From assembly GCA_030833725.1 (NCBI GenBank), contig JAURGP010000002.1, forward strand, positions 1 to 64,000: a DNA stretch of 64,000 nucleotides, in the 5' to 3' direction. Shown here piece by piece: positions 50,499-60,457 of the stretch; within the stretch, counting starts at the first letter, position 1, and every line of letters begins with the position of its first letter. Below the pieces are notes generated by a model. It had not been told where the DNA came from. It did not search any database and saw nothing but the letters and a program-made list of their open reading frames with translations. The position numbers and the translations under genes were made by a program. The stretch comes from Candidatus Kapaibacterium sp. (GTDB lineage: Bacteria; Bacteroidota; Ignavibacteria; Kapaibacteriales; Kapaibacteriaceae).

Positions 50499-52802
50499 TT
50501 GGCTGTGCGCCAATACCGTTTCTTCTGGCATCGTAGCGTTGTAGCACTTCCCATTGCCATCCTGTTCGGGATGGTACTACGGCTTCCGTTCGCTTATGCC
50601 CAGGATATCGCTGTAGAAACCCTCGACGAACTTCAGGCCATCCGGTTTGAAGGGTGTGTACGCACGCAGCCCGCAGACTTATTGGGAGTGTTGTCGTCGC
50701 GAGAGAGCGAGTTGTCGTTTACTCGCCAACTGGCCAAGTACTACTACGAGAACGTGCGCCTGAATCCATCAACACCTCAAGGTGTACTCGGAACACTGGC
50801 CACGGTGGAAAAGGACCTTGCCAACGAGTTGCGATACTTCAGCGAGGAAAAGGCGAATAGTGATTCTCTGGCCTTATTGATCTACCTCTGGCAGAATGGC
50901 TTTCACAACGCCAAGGTTGATTGGAGTTTCACAACGGGTTCAACGTTTGCGAAGAATACGCTCACGTTTCGTATCACCGAGGGCGAACAGGCAATCATCG
51001 ATACGTTCCTTGTTGTTGGCTTGGACAGCGTGGCCTCTGAGGCTCGGAAAGAGATCGAAAAGGTATGGGTGTCGTTTAAGGGATCTGCGTTCAGCGAGTT
51101 ACGCATCGATGAGGCGATGCGCTCCATCGTGCGTGCGTTGAGAAACAACGGCTACTACCGGGCTCAGTTCGACACACCGATTGTTCGTATCAGTCGTGAT
51201 GGGTTGTCGGATTCCGTTCTGGTGCGCTTCCGTCCTGGACGACGCGTGAGGATTGGTGATATCGTGTTCGAGGAGAATGCAGGGGGCTATCCGAGTGTGA
51301 GCCAGGCCACGCGGAAACGGCAGCTTGAGTTTGATGTGGGTGACCTGTACAGTGAACGTCTGATTGAGTTATCGCGCGGCAACCTGATGGGACTCAGTGT
51401 GTTTGACCTGGCTGCTATCGATACAGTACAGGCTGACTTCATTGGCGACAACGGTCTGCCAGCGGACTCACTGCTTGCCATGAGGGTGTTCACAAAGAAC
51501 AGCAAGAACTACGATGTGGGTGCCAACTTGTTGCTCTTTCAGACCCAGATCGATAACTACCTGAACGCTGGTGCCGGTGTGAATGCCGTGTACCAGAATC
51601 CGTTTGGTGGTGCTCAGGTAGCTTCTGCTGAACTGCAGTACGTTTTGCAGGATGTGAGCTCGGTGTTTCAGGGTGCCAATCTCCAGAGTGAGGCCTTAGC
51701 GGCGTTGCGGTTTTCATGGCCAACGTTTGCTAAGATCGAGGAACTGCGTCTGGGCGCGCAGTTGAGTGCCACCTACTCGTTCCGCTTACTGATTGATCCA
51801 TTCCGACTGGAGTCCTTCACCCTGGGTGCCCGACTTCCGGTGAACCTGTTCTCCTACACGTACTTCAATGGCTTTGACCTGAATGTTTCCGTGGAACGTC
51901 AGATACCGCGGAACTTTGCTACGGCACTGGATGATGCGCTTGATCAGGCACAGAGCGAGGAAGAGATTGCCTACATCCTGAGTACGTTTTCTCAGTTCGA
52001 GGTGTTGGACGCCTACTTGCGGGAAACGGGAGACTTTTTCACAGGTGTGTACACGGGTGTGAACCTACGGGGTGAGCACCGTGATAACCCTGTCAATCCA
52101 CGCAGTGGAACATTTGCGAGTATCTCCACAGAGTTTGGTTGGGGTGCTGGAAAGTTTGTTCGACTGCAGTTCTTCAACAGTGTGATTACGCCGGTGAACC
52201 CCACACTGGTGCTGGCAACTAAGGTAAAGGTTGGTCACATCCAATTGCTGGATTTTCAACGAGGAAGTGCAACGGATACCAACACCTACGTGCCGCTTGA
52301 GCGTCAGTTCTTTGCTGGTGGCGCGGCTAGTATTCGATCGTTTGCCTCTCGTACACTGCACGACCCCTCGTCGGGCTACATTGATATCGATGATGCTCTC
52401 AGTCAGAGTCGACTGTCGAACGTGATTGGCAGTGGTTCGCTGGTGGAGTTGGGATTCGAAGCGCGGTTCACGTTCTCCCGACCGCGTAATCTGGATGACT
52501 TGTGGGCCACGATGATCGAGAGGAGCGGTATCACTCTCTTTACCGATATCGGGAACTCCTTCAACCGTCTCACGGAAGATCTGTACGGAAAGATGCGGTT
52601 ACAGGATCTGTGGCAAGGGAGTGTTGTTGCTGCCGGGATCGGATATCGATTTGATACTCCTGTAGGACCCTTCCGCATCGATTATGCAACCAGCATCTAC
52701 GACCCTACTCGTTCCGCAGGGCAGGTGATCTGGAATGGTCGAGAGAATGTGTTTGGGTTCAACAACTGGTTGTTGAGTATCGGTTTGGGTCACGCTTTCT
52801 GA
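50499..52802 (+). CDS. Omp85-superfamily outer-membrane protein (BamA/TamA-like)
   Basis: 767 residues. There is no early ATG; TTG at 50499 or GTG at 50505 begin a signal peptide (SVVALPIAILFGMVLRLPFAYAQD). POTRA-like repeats occupy about 100-340 (FRITEGEQAIIDTFLVVGLDSVASEARKEIEKVW, ...), and the beta-barrel the rest. Conserved barrel elements: FFAGGAASIRSFASRTL (the VRGY/F-like strand in loop 6), TLFTDIGNSFN and TPVGPFRIDYATSIYDPTR, ending SIGLGHAF with Phe last. It is likely to assemble or secrete outer-membrane proteins; the N-terminus is not typical BamA, so TamA-like or another surface-antigen function is as likely. Confidence 0.85.
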   Translation: MAVRQYRFFWHRSVVALPIAILFGMVLRLPFAYAQDIAVETLDELQAIRFEGCVRTQPADLLGVLSSRESELSFTRQLAKYYYENVRLNPSTPQGVLGTLATVEKDLANELRYFSEEKANSDSLALLIYLWQNGFHNAKVDWSFTTGSTFAKNTLTFRITEGEQAIIDTFLVVGLDSVASEARKEIEKVWVSFKGSAFSELRIDEAMRSIVRALRNNGYYRAQFDTPIVRISRDGLSDSVLVRFRPGRRVRIGDIVFEENAGGYPSVSQATRKRQLEFDVGDLYSERLIELSRGNLMGLSVFDLAAIDTVQADFIGDNGLPADSLLAMRVFTKNSKNYDVGANLLLFQTQIDNYLNAGAGVNAVYQNPFGGAQVASAELQYVLQDVSSVFQGANLQSEALAALRFSWPTFAKIEELRLGAQLSATYSFRLLIDPFRLESFTLGARLPVNLFSYTYFNGFDLNVSVERQIPRNFATALDDALDQAQSEEEIAYILSTFSQFEVLDAYLRETGDFFTGVYTGVNLRGEHRDNPVNPRSGTFASISTEFGWGAGKFVRLQFFNSVITPVNPTLVLATKVKVGHIQLLDFQRGSATDTNTYVPLERQFFAGGAASIRSFASRTLHDPSSGYIDIDDALSQSRLSNVIGSGSLVELGFEARFTFSRPRNLDDLWATMIERSGITLFTDIGNSFNRLTEDLYGKMRLQDLWQGSVVAAGIGYRFDTPVGPFRIDYATSIYDPTRSAGQVIWNGRENVFGFNNWLLSIGLGHAF

Positions 52803-52812
52803 TGCTCTCGCC

Positions 52813-53703
52813 TTAGAGTACTCCTACTATCCGCTTGCCCCACGCATCAATCGACGCACGGTACATTCCGGAGGTGTTGAACGGCATGGATACTTCACCA
52901 CGGGGACCGATAGCGATCAAGCCCCCTTCCCCACCCAAATCGTGGATGTGCTGCATCACTGTTCCCGCTGCCGAGCCTACCGACTCGCCCAGCAACTCCA
53001 TCCGGGAAATCACGGCGTAGGCTGCTGCGTTGCGAATGAAGTACTCACCGATACCAGTGCAGGACACCGCACCAACGTTGTTCTTCGCATACGTTCCAGA
53101 TCCGATCAGTGGCGCATCACCTATTCGTCCCGCTGTTTTGCGGAGCGTACCGCCGGTTGAAGTAGCAGCTGCTACATTACCGTGTGTGTCGCGAGCTACT
53201 GCGCCTACTGTGCCTGTGGAGGGCGATGACGGGTGACCTACAATGGCTCCACCAATCATATCGCATGGCTGAAAGTACGAGGCATCAACCATCTCGAAGT
53301 TCTGAAGTTCTGCCAGAGCATCTGCCTCGGCACCACCCAAGAGCACCGTTGAGGTGTGTTCCATCACGTACCGAGCCAGCTTGATGGGGTTCTTCACGCG
53401 GCGCACCAGTGCTACGGCACCGGCTTCCAGGTTGTGTCCTGTCATGATAGAGGCGTCCAGTTCAACGTAGCCATGTTGATTTGGTGCCGAGCCCCTTCCA
53501 GCGTGGAAGAGGCCGGTATCCTCCATACGGACGACGGCCTCCGTAACAGCATCTACCGCCGAGGCTCCTTGTTGCAGCATCGTGTAGATGTGATCGACGA
53601 GGTGTCCAAGTACACTCTCTGCTTCCTCGAGGCGACCGGTGCCGGCATAACGCGCTAGGTTGCCTGCTCCTCCGTGGAGGGCAATGCTGGGAAGGTGACT
53701 CAT
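52813..53703 (-). CDS. iaaA: Isoaspartyl peptidase/L-asparaginase (Ntn hydrolase)
   Basis: 296 residues. Begins SIALHGGAGN and contains the N-terminal nucleophile region SPSTGTVGAVARDTHGNVAAATSTGG, with Thr (TVGAVA) freed by autocleavage, then GRIGDAPLIGSGTYA. It cleaves isoaspartyl dipeptides and asparagine. The start overlaps the stop of coaX by 4 bp. Confidence 0.93.
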   Translation of the reverse strand: MSHLPSIALHGGAGNLARYAGTGRLEEAESVLGHLVDHIYTMLQQGASAVDAVTEAVVRMEDTGLFHAGRGSAPNQHGYVELDASIMTGHNLEAGAVALVRRVKNPIKLARYVMEHTSTVLLGGAEADALAELQNFEMVDASYFQPCDMIGGAIVGHPSSPSTGTVGAVARDTHGNVAAATSTGGTLRKTAGRIGDAPLIGSGTYAKNNVGAVSCTGIGEYFIRNAAAYAVISRMELLGESVGSAAGTVMQHIHDLGGEGGLIAIGPRGEVSMPFNTSGMYRASIDAWGKRIVGVL

Positions 53704-54530
53704 CGGATCTTCTCGATGATGGCGTCGTTGATGGCGATGGTGTCTGCTTCTGCGAGTAGTTGCATCGCTCCATGGGTTACGATGTGGGGGTTGTAGGTGG
53801 CAGCAATCCCGTTGGCCTCGAGCCCCTTCATGAGATGGCTTCCTTCTCCTCCCGACACGACTACGTGTGGAACGGCATCTGCAAAGTACTGTCGGCGAAT
53901 AGCGGCAATCGCCTGACTCACGCCACCTACTGCCGATGCCGTGACTCCGGCCATGACGGCTTCGCGGGTGCCGCTTCCGAGTACGGTGGTTGGCTCCTGG
54001 TACTGGTACTCCGGCACACCGGATGTTTGTTTGAACAAACCAAAGAGCTGTGTGCTCAGGCCAGCAAAGATGACGCCACCCAGAAAGGTGCGATCGGCGG
54101 AGATGGCATTTACGGTGATTGCTGTTCCACAGTCCACCGTGATGAGAGGAGGAGTGGCCGAGGAGAGAGCACCTATGGCGCCAAGCAATCGGTCTAACCC
54201 AGCATTCTCCACATCTCCCAATTTCAGCAAGTCCTGTCGGCCCATGAGGAGTTTATGGATGTTCACAACGAGGTGGCCAGGGATGCGCTGTAGCACCTTA
54301 ACAATAGCTGTGGACTGCTTGGGATTCACACTGGACATGCCAATGAGGTAGCGTTTGTCCACATGATCACGAAAGTGGTGTTGAACGTTCTTCTTCCACT
54401 CTTTGTCGTACGGAAACGAAAGGGAGACACCGTCGTGGTGGATCTTTACCCTACTGTTCCCGACATCGATGCCACTGATCGCGTATTCGACATTGTTCAG
54501 TTCAATGGAGGTATCGTAGACTGTCGCCAT
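53700..54530 (-). CDS. coaX: Type III pantothenate kinase
   Basis: 276 residues, with GIDVGNSRVKI (ATP phosphate site), NAGLDRLLGAIGAL, and LITVDCGTAITVNAISADRTFLGGVIFAGL (catalytic Asp). It phosphorylates pantothenate in the first step of CoA synthesis. Its N-terminus overlaps the 3' end of birA by 29 bp, a common pairing. Confidence 0.93.
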   Translation of the reverse strand: MATVYDTSIELNNVEYAISGIDVGNSRVKIHHDGVSLSFPYDKEWKKNVQHHFRDHVDKRYLIGMSSVNPKQSTAIVKVLQRIPGHLVVNIHKLLMGRQDLLKLGDVENAGLDRLLGAIGALSSATPPLITVDCGTAITVNAISADRTFLGGVIFAGLSTQLFGLFKQTSGVPEYQYQEPTTVLGSGTREAVMAGVTASAVGGVSQAIAAIRRQYFADAVPHVVVSGGEGSHLMKGLEANGIAATYNPHIVTHGAMQLLAEADTIAINDAIIEKIR

Positions 54531-55245
54531 TGGAAAGGATCCGTTCGTTGTGAGAGTGTTGTTCGGAAAGTAGGAGGCGTCCGTCGGAGAGCACCTGTTC
54601 TACTCGCCAGATACCGTCGGTGTCGACGATCCGTACTTCGCTGCCTTCGATATTCAGGGCTGCCTTCCACCGATCAAACAGTTGGTGTACAGATTCGGTT
54701 CGTTGTTCTATCAACTTGCGTTTCAGTGTACTCAGCACATGATCAACAGAAGCATCAATACCGCACGTAGCCAACGACGCACAAGGCTGGTTGATCATGT
54801 CCGGAAAACTACGCTGTTGAACGTTGATACCGATGCCTACAATCGTGACGATGCATCGATCACCCTGAAAGACGTGCTCCACGAGTGAGCCAGAGATCTT
54901 CGCCCACATACCGTCATGGAGCGTTTGTACATCGTTGGGGTACTTCAACCGGAAGGGTTGCAGTGGTGCAACATCGTGCAGGGTATCCAACACCGTGAGC
55001 GACGCCAACCACATATAGCTGGAGAGGCGCTCGGGTGTAAGGGGCTGATGGTGACGCTCACCGAATGACAGGTACACATTCTGGTGTGGTTCACCATACC
55101 ACGCCTTGCCATTTCGGCCACGGCCATGAGTTTGCATGGACGCAGAGGCGAACATCACATCGTGCGGGTTCTCCGAGTTTTCTAATTCGCGACGTATAAT
55201 GTCGTTTGTTGACGTTGTTGTTTCTACGTGGATCTCGTGCATCAT
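54502..55245 (-). CDS. birA: Biotin-[acetyl-CoA-carboxylase] ligase
   Basis: 247 residues. Biotin ligase motifs: TTTSTNDIIRREL, MQTHGRGRNGKAWYGEPHQNVYLSFGE (GRGRxGR/K-W), LKYPNDVQTLHDGMWAKISGSLVEHV (KWPND-like, here KYPND) and VGIGINV. It has no N-terminal DNA-binding domain, so it acts only as an enzyme that biotinylates BCCP. Two tandem ATGs at 55245 and 55242. Confidence 0.95.
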   Translation of the reverse strand: MMHEIHVETTTSTNDIIRRELENSENPHDVMFASASMQTHGRGRNGKAWYGEPHQNVYLSFGERHHQPLTPERLSSYMWLASLTVLDTLHDVAPLQPFRLKYPNDVQTLHDGMWAKISGSLVEHVFQGDRCIVTIVGIGINVQQRSFPDMINQPCASLATCGIDASVDHVLSTLKRKLIEQRTESVHQLFDRWKAALNIEGSEVRIVDTDGIWRVEQVLSDGRLLLSEQHSHNERILSNGDSLRYLH

Positions 55246-55311
55246 TCAAGATAGGTCGATGAACGTCGTGTCGTTCAGCTGTAATGTAGCTTTGCATGAA
55301 TCTCTACCAAC

Positions 55312-56673
55312 ATGATCGATCAACGCGAAACCATCTGTGCTCTTGCTACTCCTCCCGGTACGGCGGGTCTTGCCGTGGTGCGCGTATCTGGTGCAGAGGC
55401 TCTATCGATATGTGGCCGTCTGTTCAAGGGCCGTGGTGCTCTATCCGATGCGGCTGCACACACCATTCACTACGGCTGGTGGGGTGATGGCATCGACTCC
55501 GTAACGGCATCCGTGTTTCGAGCTCCGCATTCGTACACGGGTGAAGACGTGGTGGAGATTGGGTGCCATGGTGGTCCGTTTGTGGTGGATCAAATCATCG
55601 ATTCACTGACTTCAGCTGGTGCTCGAGTGGCAGAGGCCGGAGAGTTCACCCGCAGAGCTTTTCTGAACAGCAAGCTCGACCTTACTCAGGTTGAAGCCGT
55701 AGCCGATGTAATCCATGCCCAAACACGGGCGGGAGCGCAGACTGCCGCCCGACAATTAGCAGGTGGCTTCACGCGACGACTGTCGGAATTGCGCCAAACC
55801 CTGTTGACGGCTCTTGGCTACTTGGAAGTGGAACTGGATTTCTCGGAAGAAGGGTATGAATTCGTAAGCCGACCTGCGTTCTTGGAAACGTTACGTCAGG
55901 CAACGGTGGACGCTACGCGTTTGGCTGCATCGGCACAGTCGGCTCATATTCTGCGGTCGGGGTTTTACTGTGCGGTGGTAGGTTATCCGAATGCGGGCAA
56001 AAGCTCGCTCTTTAATGCACTTCTTGGCCGTCCACGCGCCATTGTGAGCCATATCGCGGGTACTACGCGCGACTACCTTGAGGAATCGCTTGTAGAGGAT
56101 GGCTACACCATTCATTTGTACGATACGGCCGGTTTGCGGTCTACCGAGGATACAATTGAACTTCTGGGAATCCAGGTCACATCCAGCCTGATTGAACAGA
56201 GCAACCTCGTGTTGGTCGTGAACGATGCCTCGCTTGGTTTTCGCCACAGCGATGCACTCATTGCAGATATTCAGAGTCGGTATCCTACTGTACCGATTGC
56301 CGTTGTCCAGAATAAATCTGACCTCTCTGGTACGGGTGTGCTGGCTAGTGAGCTCGGTAACATTGCCCAGATACCAACCATAGCACTGTCGGAACAGGGA
56401 GTTTCTGAGCTCAGGGCCTACATCGCAGCGATCTGTCGGGAAAGCACAGCCGCCATCCACGATGTCTTGATCAATCAACGTCAGGCACACCTTTTGCGGG
56501 TGTTGATTGGACATCTGGAAGGCGCTTCTGGTGCGCTGGCACGGGAAGAGTCCCCTGATTTGATCGCCATAGATCTGCGGTCTGCGGTGCGTGTTCTGGG
56601 TGAAATCACCGGCGAAACGTGGAATCCTGATCTATTAGACACTGTGTTCTCTCGTTTTTGCATTGGTAAATAG
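55312..56673 (+). CDS. mnmE: tRNA modification GTPase MnmE
   Basis: 453 residues. N-terminal tetrahydrofolate domain (ETICALATPPGTAGLAVVRVSGAEAL), helical core, and the G domain with GYPNAGKSSLFNALLGRPRAIVSHIAGTTRDYLEE, DTAGLR and QNKSD (NKxD). The C-terminus ends FSRFCIGK (the FC(I)GK Cys motif). With MnmG it makes 5-carboxymethylaminomethyl at tRNA wobble U34. Gene order mnmE-GNAT-mnmG is near-adjacent, as in many bacteria close to the origin. Confidence 0.97.
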   Translation: MIDQRETICALATPPGTAGLAVVRVSGAEALSICGRLFKGRGALSDAAAHTIHYGWWGDGIDSVTASVFRAPHSYTGEDVVEIGCHGGPFVVDQIIDSLTSAGARVAEAGEFTRRAFLNSKLDLTQVEAVADVIHAQTRAGAQTAARQLAGGFTRRLSELRQTLLTALGYLEVELDFSEEGYEFVSRPAFLETLRQATVDATRLAASAQSAHILRSGFYCAVVGYPNAGKSSLFNALLGRPRAIVSHIAGTTRDYLEESLVEDGYTIHLYDTAGLRSTEDTIELLGIQVTSSLIEQSNLVLVVNDASLGFRHSDALIADIQSRYPTVPIAVVQNKSDLSGTGVLASELGNIAQIPTIALSEQGVSELRAYIAAICRESTAAIHDVLINQRQAHLLRVLIGHLEGASGALAREESPDLIAIDLRSAVRVLGEITGETWNPDLLDTVFSRFCIGK

Positions 56674-56694
56674 CGGCTACGTAGGATCCCAACC

Positions 56695-57228
56695 ATGGCT
56701 CTACCTGAAGGAATGATGCTTCGTCCACTTGAGGATGTTGACTTTCAATTGTTTCTCGACATCCAATCGGATGCCCTGCGCAATGCTCCGGAGGTATTCG
56801 GCTCGGATTACGAGTGGTTTGAAGCCTTATCAATCCTGTCGAAGGAGCAACGGTTTGAGAAGTACATGATGTTTCCGTACAAGTATCTCCTCGGCGCATT
56901 CACTAGAGAGGGCGTCCTTGTGGGCATGATCGGCTTCTCAAACGATCGAAATCGGTCGAAAATTCGGCACAAAGCGCAGATCTGGGGGTTATACGTCCTC
57001 CCCGAGAACCGTGGCTCGGGTATTGCGTCTGCTTTGGTGCGATCTGTGGTAGAAACTGCCCAGGAGATCGGAGTGGAGTTGATTCAACTATCGGTAAGTA
57101 CGCGGAACACTGAATCATATGCCTTGTACCTACGGTCTGGATTTGTGGTGTATGGTACGGAGGTGCGTGCTATGAAGGTTCAGAGCGATTACATCGACGA
57201 ATATCTCATGGTCAAGTTTCTGCGGTAA
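56695..57228 (+). CDS. GNAT family N-acetyltransferase
   Basis: 177 residues, cytosolic. The GNAT acetyl-CoA core is visible as [49 protein letters not shown] (the R/Q-x-x-G-x-G/A loop, here ENRGSGIA), and [27 protein letters not shown]. Substrate unknown. It lies between mnmE and the parS sites. Confidence 0.88.
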   Translation: MALPEGMMLRPLEDVDFQLFLDIQSDALRNAPEVFGSDYEWFEALSILSKEQRFEKYMMFPYKYLLGAFTREGVLVGMIGFSNDRNRSKIRHKAQIWGLYVLPENRGSGIASALVRSVVETAQEIGVELIQLSVSTRNTESYALYLRSGFVVYGTEVRAMKVQSDYIDEYLMVKFLR

Positions 57229-57229
57229 G

Positions 57230-57245
57230 TGTTCCACGTGGAACA
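57230..57245. promoter_or_regulatory. parS-like site 1
   Basis: TGTTCCACGTGGAACA, a perfect 16-bp palindrome identical to the ParB-binding parS core (CACGTG flanked by TGTTC/GAACA). It starts 1 bp after the stop of the GNAT gene. ParB proteins bind such sites to partition the chromosome origin. The parA/parB genes are not in the window. Confidence 0.85.
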
Positions 57246-57255
57246 TCACCCGGAG

Positions 57256-57271
57256 TGTTTCACGTGGAACA
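57256..57271. promoter_or_regulatory. parS-like site 2
   Basis: TGTTTCACGTGGAACA, one base off a perfect palindrome, 26 bp (start to start) from site 1. It lies just upstream of, and partly inside, a possible GTG-initiated extension of mnmG that I reject. Confidence 0.85.
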
Positions 57272-57308
57272 CTCCTTATCTGTTTCCGCATCTGTTTCCG
57301 AAGACACT

Positions 57309-59156
57309 ATGTTCGACGTAATCGTAATCGGTGGTGGCCATGCCGGTATTGAGGCATGTGTGGCTGCTGCTCGGATGGGTATGCGCGTTGCGCTGATTTC
57401 GATGGATAAACACACCATCGGACGTTTATCCTGTAATCCGTCTATTGGCGGGTCTGCAAAGGGCCATCTGGCCAAGGAAATCGACGCTCTTGGTGGTGTG
57501 ATGCCCAAGATCGCAGATGCCAGCGGACTGCAATTCAAGCTGCTCAATACGTCCAAAGGACCGGCTGTATGGTCTCCCCGGTCTCAGAATGACAAGGATC
57601 TCTACCCCTTGTTCGCCCAGCACATGATTCTGTCTACTCCCGGTATCACGATTGTATCTGAAACCGTTGCCGAGATTCTTGTTTCCGGCAGGACGGTAAT
57701 CGGAGTTCTTACCGAGCAGAATGAGGAGATTCGGGGCAAAAGAGTGATCATTTGCTCAGGAACCTTCCTGAATGGGGTTTTATGGACGGGACAAAGTTGT
57801 ACCGAGGGCGGACGTATCGGTGAACGAGCCTCGCACCGCATCTCGGATCTTCTCGAATCTCATGGTCTTCAACGTGGTAGGCTGAAAACAGGCACTCCTC
57901 CTCGTATCCTTGGGCGTTCCATACGGTACGAAGGAATGAAGCCCCACAACGGCGACGAACAGCCGCAACCGTTCTCCATCGAAACACGTGAGGTGCGGAA
58001 TAGATTAGCGTGTTGGGCAACCGAAACCACACCTCGTACTCATGAAATCCTTGAGGAAGGATTTGAACGATCGCCGATGTTTACTGGTATGATCCAGGGT
58101 GCAGGACCACGCTACTGCCCTTCAATTGAAGATAAAATCTCACGTTTTTCCGATAAGTCTAGTCACACCATAGTCTTAGAGCCAGAAGCTATTGATTCTG
58201 AGTCTGTGTATGTAAATGGGTTTAGTACCTCACTGCCTCAGGATATCCAACTCCGTGGTCTGCGGTCCATACCCGGGCTGGAGGAGGCAGAGATCCTGAA
58301 GTACGGCTACGCTGTGGAGTACGACTTCTTCTATCCCTACCAACTGCGATTCACACTTGAAACAAAGGCCATTGATGGTTTGTACTTCGCTGGACAGATC
58401 AATGGTACATCGGGGTATGAAGAAGCTGCGAGTCAGGGATTGATTGCTGGGATCAATGCCGCGCTGAGCATCAAGGGAGAAGCCCCCTTCACCCTACAGC
58501 GTTCAGAGGCATACATCGGGGTACTGATCGACGATCTCGTCAACAAAAACACGGAAGAGCCGTATCGGATCTTTACAAGTCTGGCAGAGTATCGGCTGTT
58601 GTTACGGATTGATACCGTGTACGATCGACTACTACCACACGGGCACGGGTTGGGGTTGGTGAGCGATCACACACGTCGTATCTGGGAGCGTCAACAAGAG
58701 ATGGACACCTTACTCACCGACCGTGTAAGAACCACCCGTCTAACCGCCACACAGGCCACCGAGTTTCTCGCACAGCACGGTCAAGACCCTGTGATCGAAA
58801 CAGTGACACTAGAAACGCTGGCAAAACGGCCGACTGTACCGCTGGAACATGCCCTCCGATTCAGCGAATGTATCCCCCTCTCAGTGTTAGATGAACACCC
58901 TGCATCCGTGCATCGAGTTCAGACAGGATATCGATATGCTGGCTACATCGAGAATCAGCGGCGTGATGTGGCGAGGTTCAAGGAGTTCGAGTCTCGGATG
59001 ATTCCTGAACACTTTGATTACAGTAGAGTGCAATCTCTCTCCTTTGAGGCACGCGAAAAACTGACGCGAATCCAACCTGCCTCCCTAGGACAGGCATCGC
59101 GCATTCCCGGCGTGTCTGCTGCCGACGTAAGTATACTCGCTGTGTACTTGCGTTAA
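57309..59156 (+). CDS. mnmG: tRNA uridine 5-carboxymethylaminomethyl modification enzyme MnmG
   Basis: 615 residues from the ATG at 57309 ([20 protein letters not shown], the FAD-binding GxGxxG/A); an upstream GTG at 57255 would only translate parS DNA. Family motifs: [43 protein letters not shown] (GLQFxxLNxxKGPAV), [25 protein letters not shown], and a C-terminal [19 protein letters not shown]. It partners MnmE. Followed by serS after 8 bp. Confidence 0.97.
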   Translation: MFDVIVIGGGHAGIEACVAAARMGMRVALISMDKHTIGRLSCNPSIGGSAKGHLAKEIDALGGVMPKIADASGLQFKLLNTSKGPAVWSPRSQNDKDLYPLFAQHMILSTPGITIVSETVAEILVSGRTVIGVLTEQNEEIRGKRVIICSGTFLNGVLWTGQSCTEGGRIGERASHRISDLLESHGLQRGRLKTGTPPRILGRSIRYEGMKPHNGDEQPQPFSIETREVRNRLACWATETTPRTHEILEEGFERSPMFTGMIQGAGPRYCPSIEDKISRFSDKSSHTIVLEPEAIDSESVYVNGFSTSLPQDIQLRGLRSIPGLEEAEILKYGYAVEYDFFYPYQLRFTLETKAIDGLYFAGQINGTSGYEEAASQGLIAGINAALSIKGEAPFTLQRSEAYIGVLIDDLVNKNTEEPYRIFTSLAEYRLLLRIDTVYDRLLPHGHGLGLVSDHTRRIWERQQEMDTLLTDRVRTTRLTATQATEFLAQHGQDPVIETVTLETLAKRPTVPLEHALRFSECIPLSVLDEHPASVHRVQTGYRYAGYIENQRRDVARFKEFESRMIPEHFDYSRVQSLSFEAREKLTRIQPASLGQASRIPGVSAADVSILAVYLR

Positions 59157-59164
59157 CTTTGTGC

Positions 59165-60457
59165 ATGATCGACATCAAACGTATCCGCGAACAGGCAACT
59201 GCCGTCAAAGAAAACTGTGTTCGGAAGAATACAGACCCATCACGCATCGACGCCATCCTAGAACTTGACGGACAGCGTCGCACCCTTATTCAACAGGTCG
59301 AGGATCTAAAAGCTCGGCGAAATGAGGTGTCGCAGCGCGTTGCACGACTCAAGACCCAACCAGGTGCTGATCAAAGTGAGACTGACCAACTCATTGCAGA
59401 AATGCGAGGTGTTGGGGACGAAATCAAAAACCTCGACGAACAATTACGGAGTATCGACGCGGCTCTGGAAGACCACATGCTGTGGATTCCAAACATTGCC
59501 CATGATAGTGTTCCTGTGGGTAAGGACGCGGATGATAACGTTGAGGTTCGGAGGGTGGGTACATGCTCAGAACGTACGTTCCACCAGGATCACATCACAA
59601 TCGCGCAGCGATTGGGAATTCTGGATTTCGAACGAGGATCGAAGGTGACGGGTTCTGGTTTCGGGTTCTATGTTGGGAAAGGGGCTCGACTGGAGCGTGC
59701 ACTGCTCAATTTCTTTCTCGATACAAACACCATGAGTCGGGGATACACCGAGATCATTCCCCCTCAAGTAGCGAACGCGGATTCGATGCGCGGCACTGCC
59801 CAACTTCCTAAGAGTGCGGATGATATGTACTACATGGAGCGCGATGAGCTCTACCTCATCCCTACTGCCGAAGTACCGATTACCAATTACCATCGTAACG
59901 AACTCCTACCCGCAGATCAGCTCCCTGTATGCTATGCAGGGTATTCAGCATGCTTCCGTCGCGAGGCAGGGAGTTACGGTAAGGACACCAAGGGTTTTCT
60001 GCGCGTCCACCAGTTCAATAAGGTAGAGCTTGTGAAGTTTACAACGCCAGAAACATCGTACGATGAACTGGAGCGATTGGTACAGGACGTGGAGTCCTTG
60101 TTACAACAACTCGGACTCACCTATCGTGTGCTTTCGTTGTGTACTGGCGACATGACGTTTGGCGGAGCTAAAACCTACGATCTTGAGGTATGGTCTCCTG
60201 GAGAACAGCGGTGGTTAGAAGTTAGCTCGTGCACCAACTTCGAAGACTTTCAAGCCCGGCGTTCTAGCATTCGCTATAAGCCCGACGCTACATCGAAGCC
60301 TACCTTCGTTCATACCTTGAATGGAAGCGGTCTCGCCACCTCTCGGATCATGGTAGCCATTTTGGAAACCTATCAGCAGGAAGATGGATCGGTGAGGCTG
60401 CCAGCTTGCCTAGTACCATATACAGGCTTCGAGGTGATCGAGGTGGATCAAAACTGA
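59165..60457 (+). CDS. serS: Seryl-tRNA synthetase
   Basis: 430 residues from the ATG at 59165 (MIDIKRIREQATAVKENCVRK). The N-terminal coiled coil that grips the long arm of tRNA-Ser covers about 30-100. Class II motifs: TEIIPPQVANADSMRGTAQLPKSADDMYY, LIPTAEVPITNYHRNELLPADQLPVCYAGYSACFRREAGSYGKDTKGFLRVHQFNKVEL, and the C-terminal GSGLATSRIMVAILETYQQEDGSVRLPACLVPYTG. It charges tRNA-Ser and tRNA-Sec. Confidence 0.97.
   Translation: MIDIKRIREQATAVKENCVRKNTDPSRIDAILELDGQRRTLIQQVEDLKARRNEVSQRVARLKTQPGADQSETDQLIAEMRGVGDEIKNLDEQLRSIDAALEDHMLWIPNIAHDSVPVGKDADDNVEVRRVGTCSERTFHQDHITIAQRLGILDFERGSKVTGSGFGFYVGKGARLERALLNFFLDTNTMSRGYTEIIPPQVANADSMRGTAQLPKSADDMYYMERDELYLIPTAEVPITNYHRNELLPADQLPVCYAGYSACFRREAGSYGKDTKGFLRVHQFNKVELVKFTTPETSYDELERLVQDVESLLQQLGLTYRVLSLCTGDMTFGGAKTYDLEVWSPGEQRWLEVSSCTNFEDFQARRSSIRYKPDATSKPTFVHTLNGSGLATSRIMVAILETYQQEDGSVRLPACLVPYTGFEVIEVDQN

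Noticed and set aside
57255-57308. An 18-codon N-terminal extension of mnmG from a GTG at 57255
   Set aside because: It would translate parS DNA; the family begins at the ATG at 57309.
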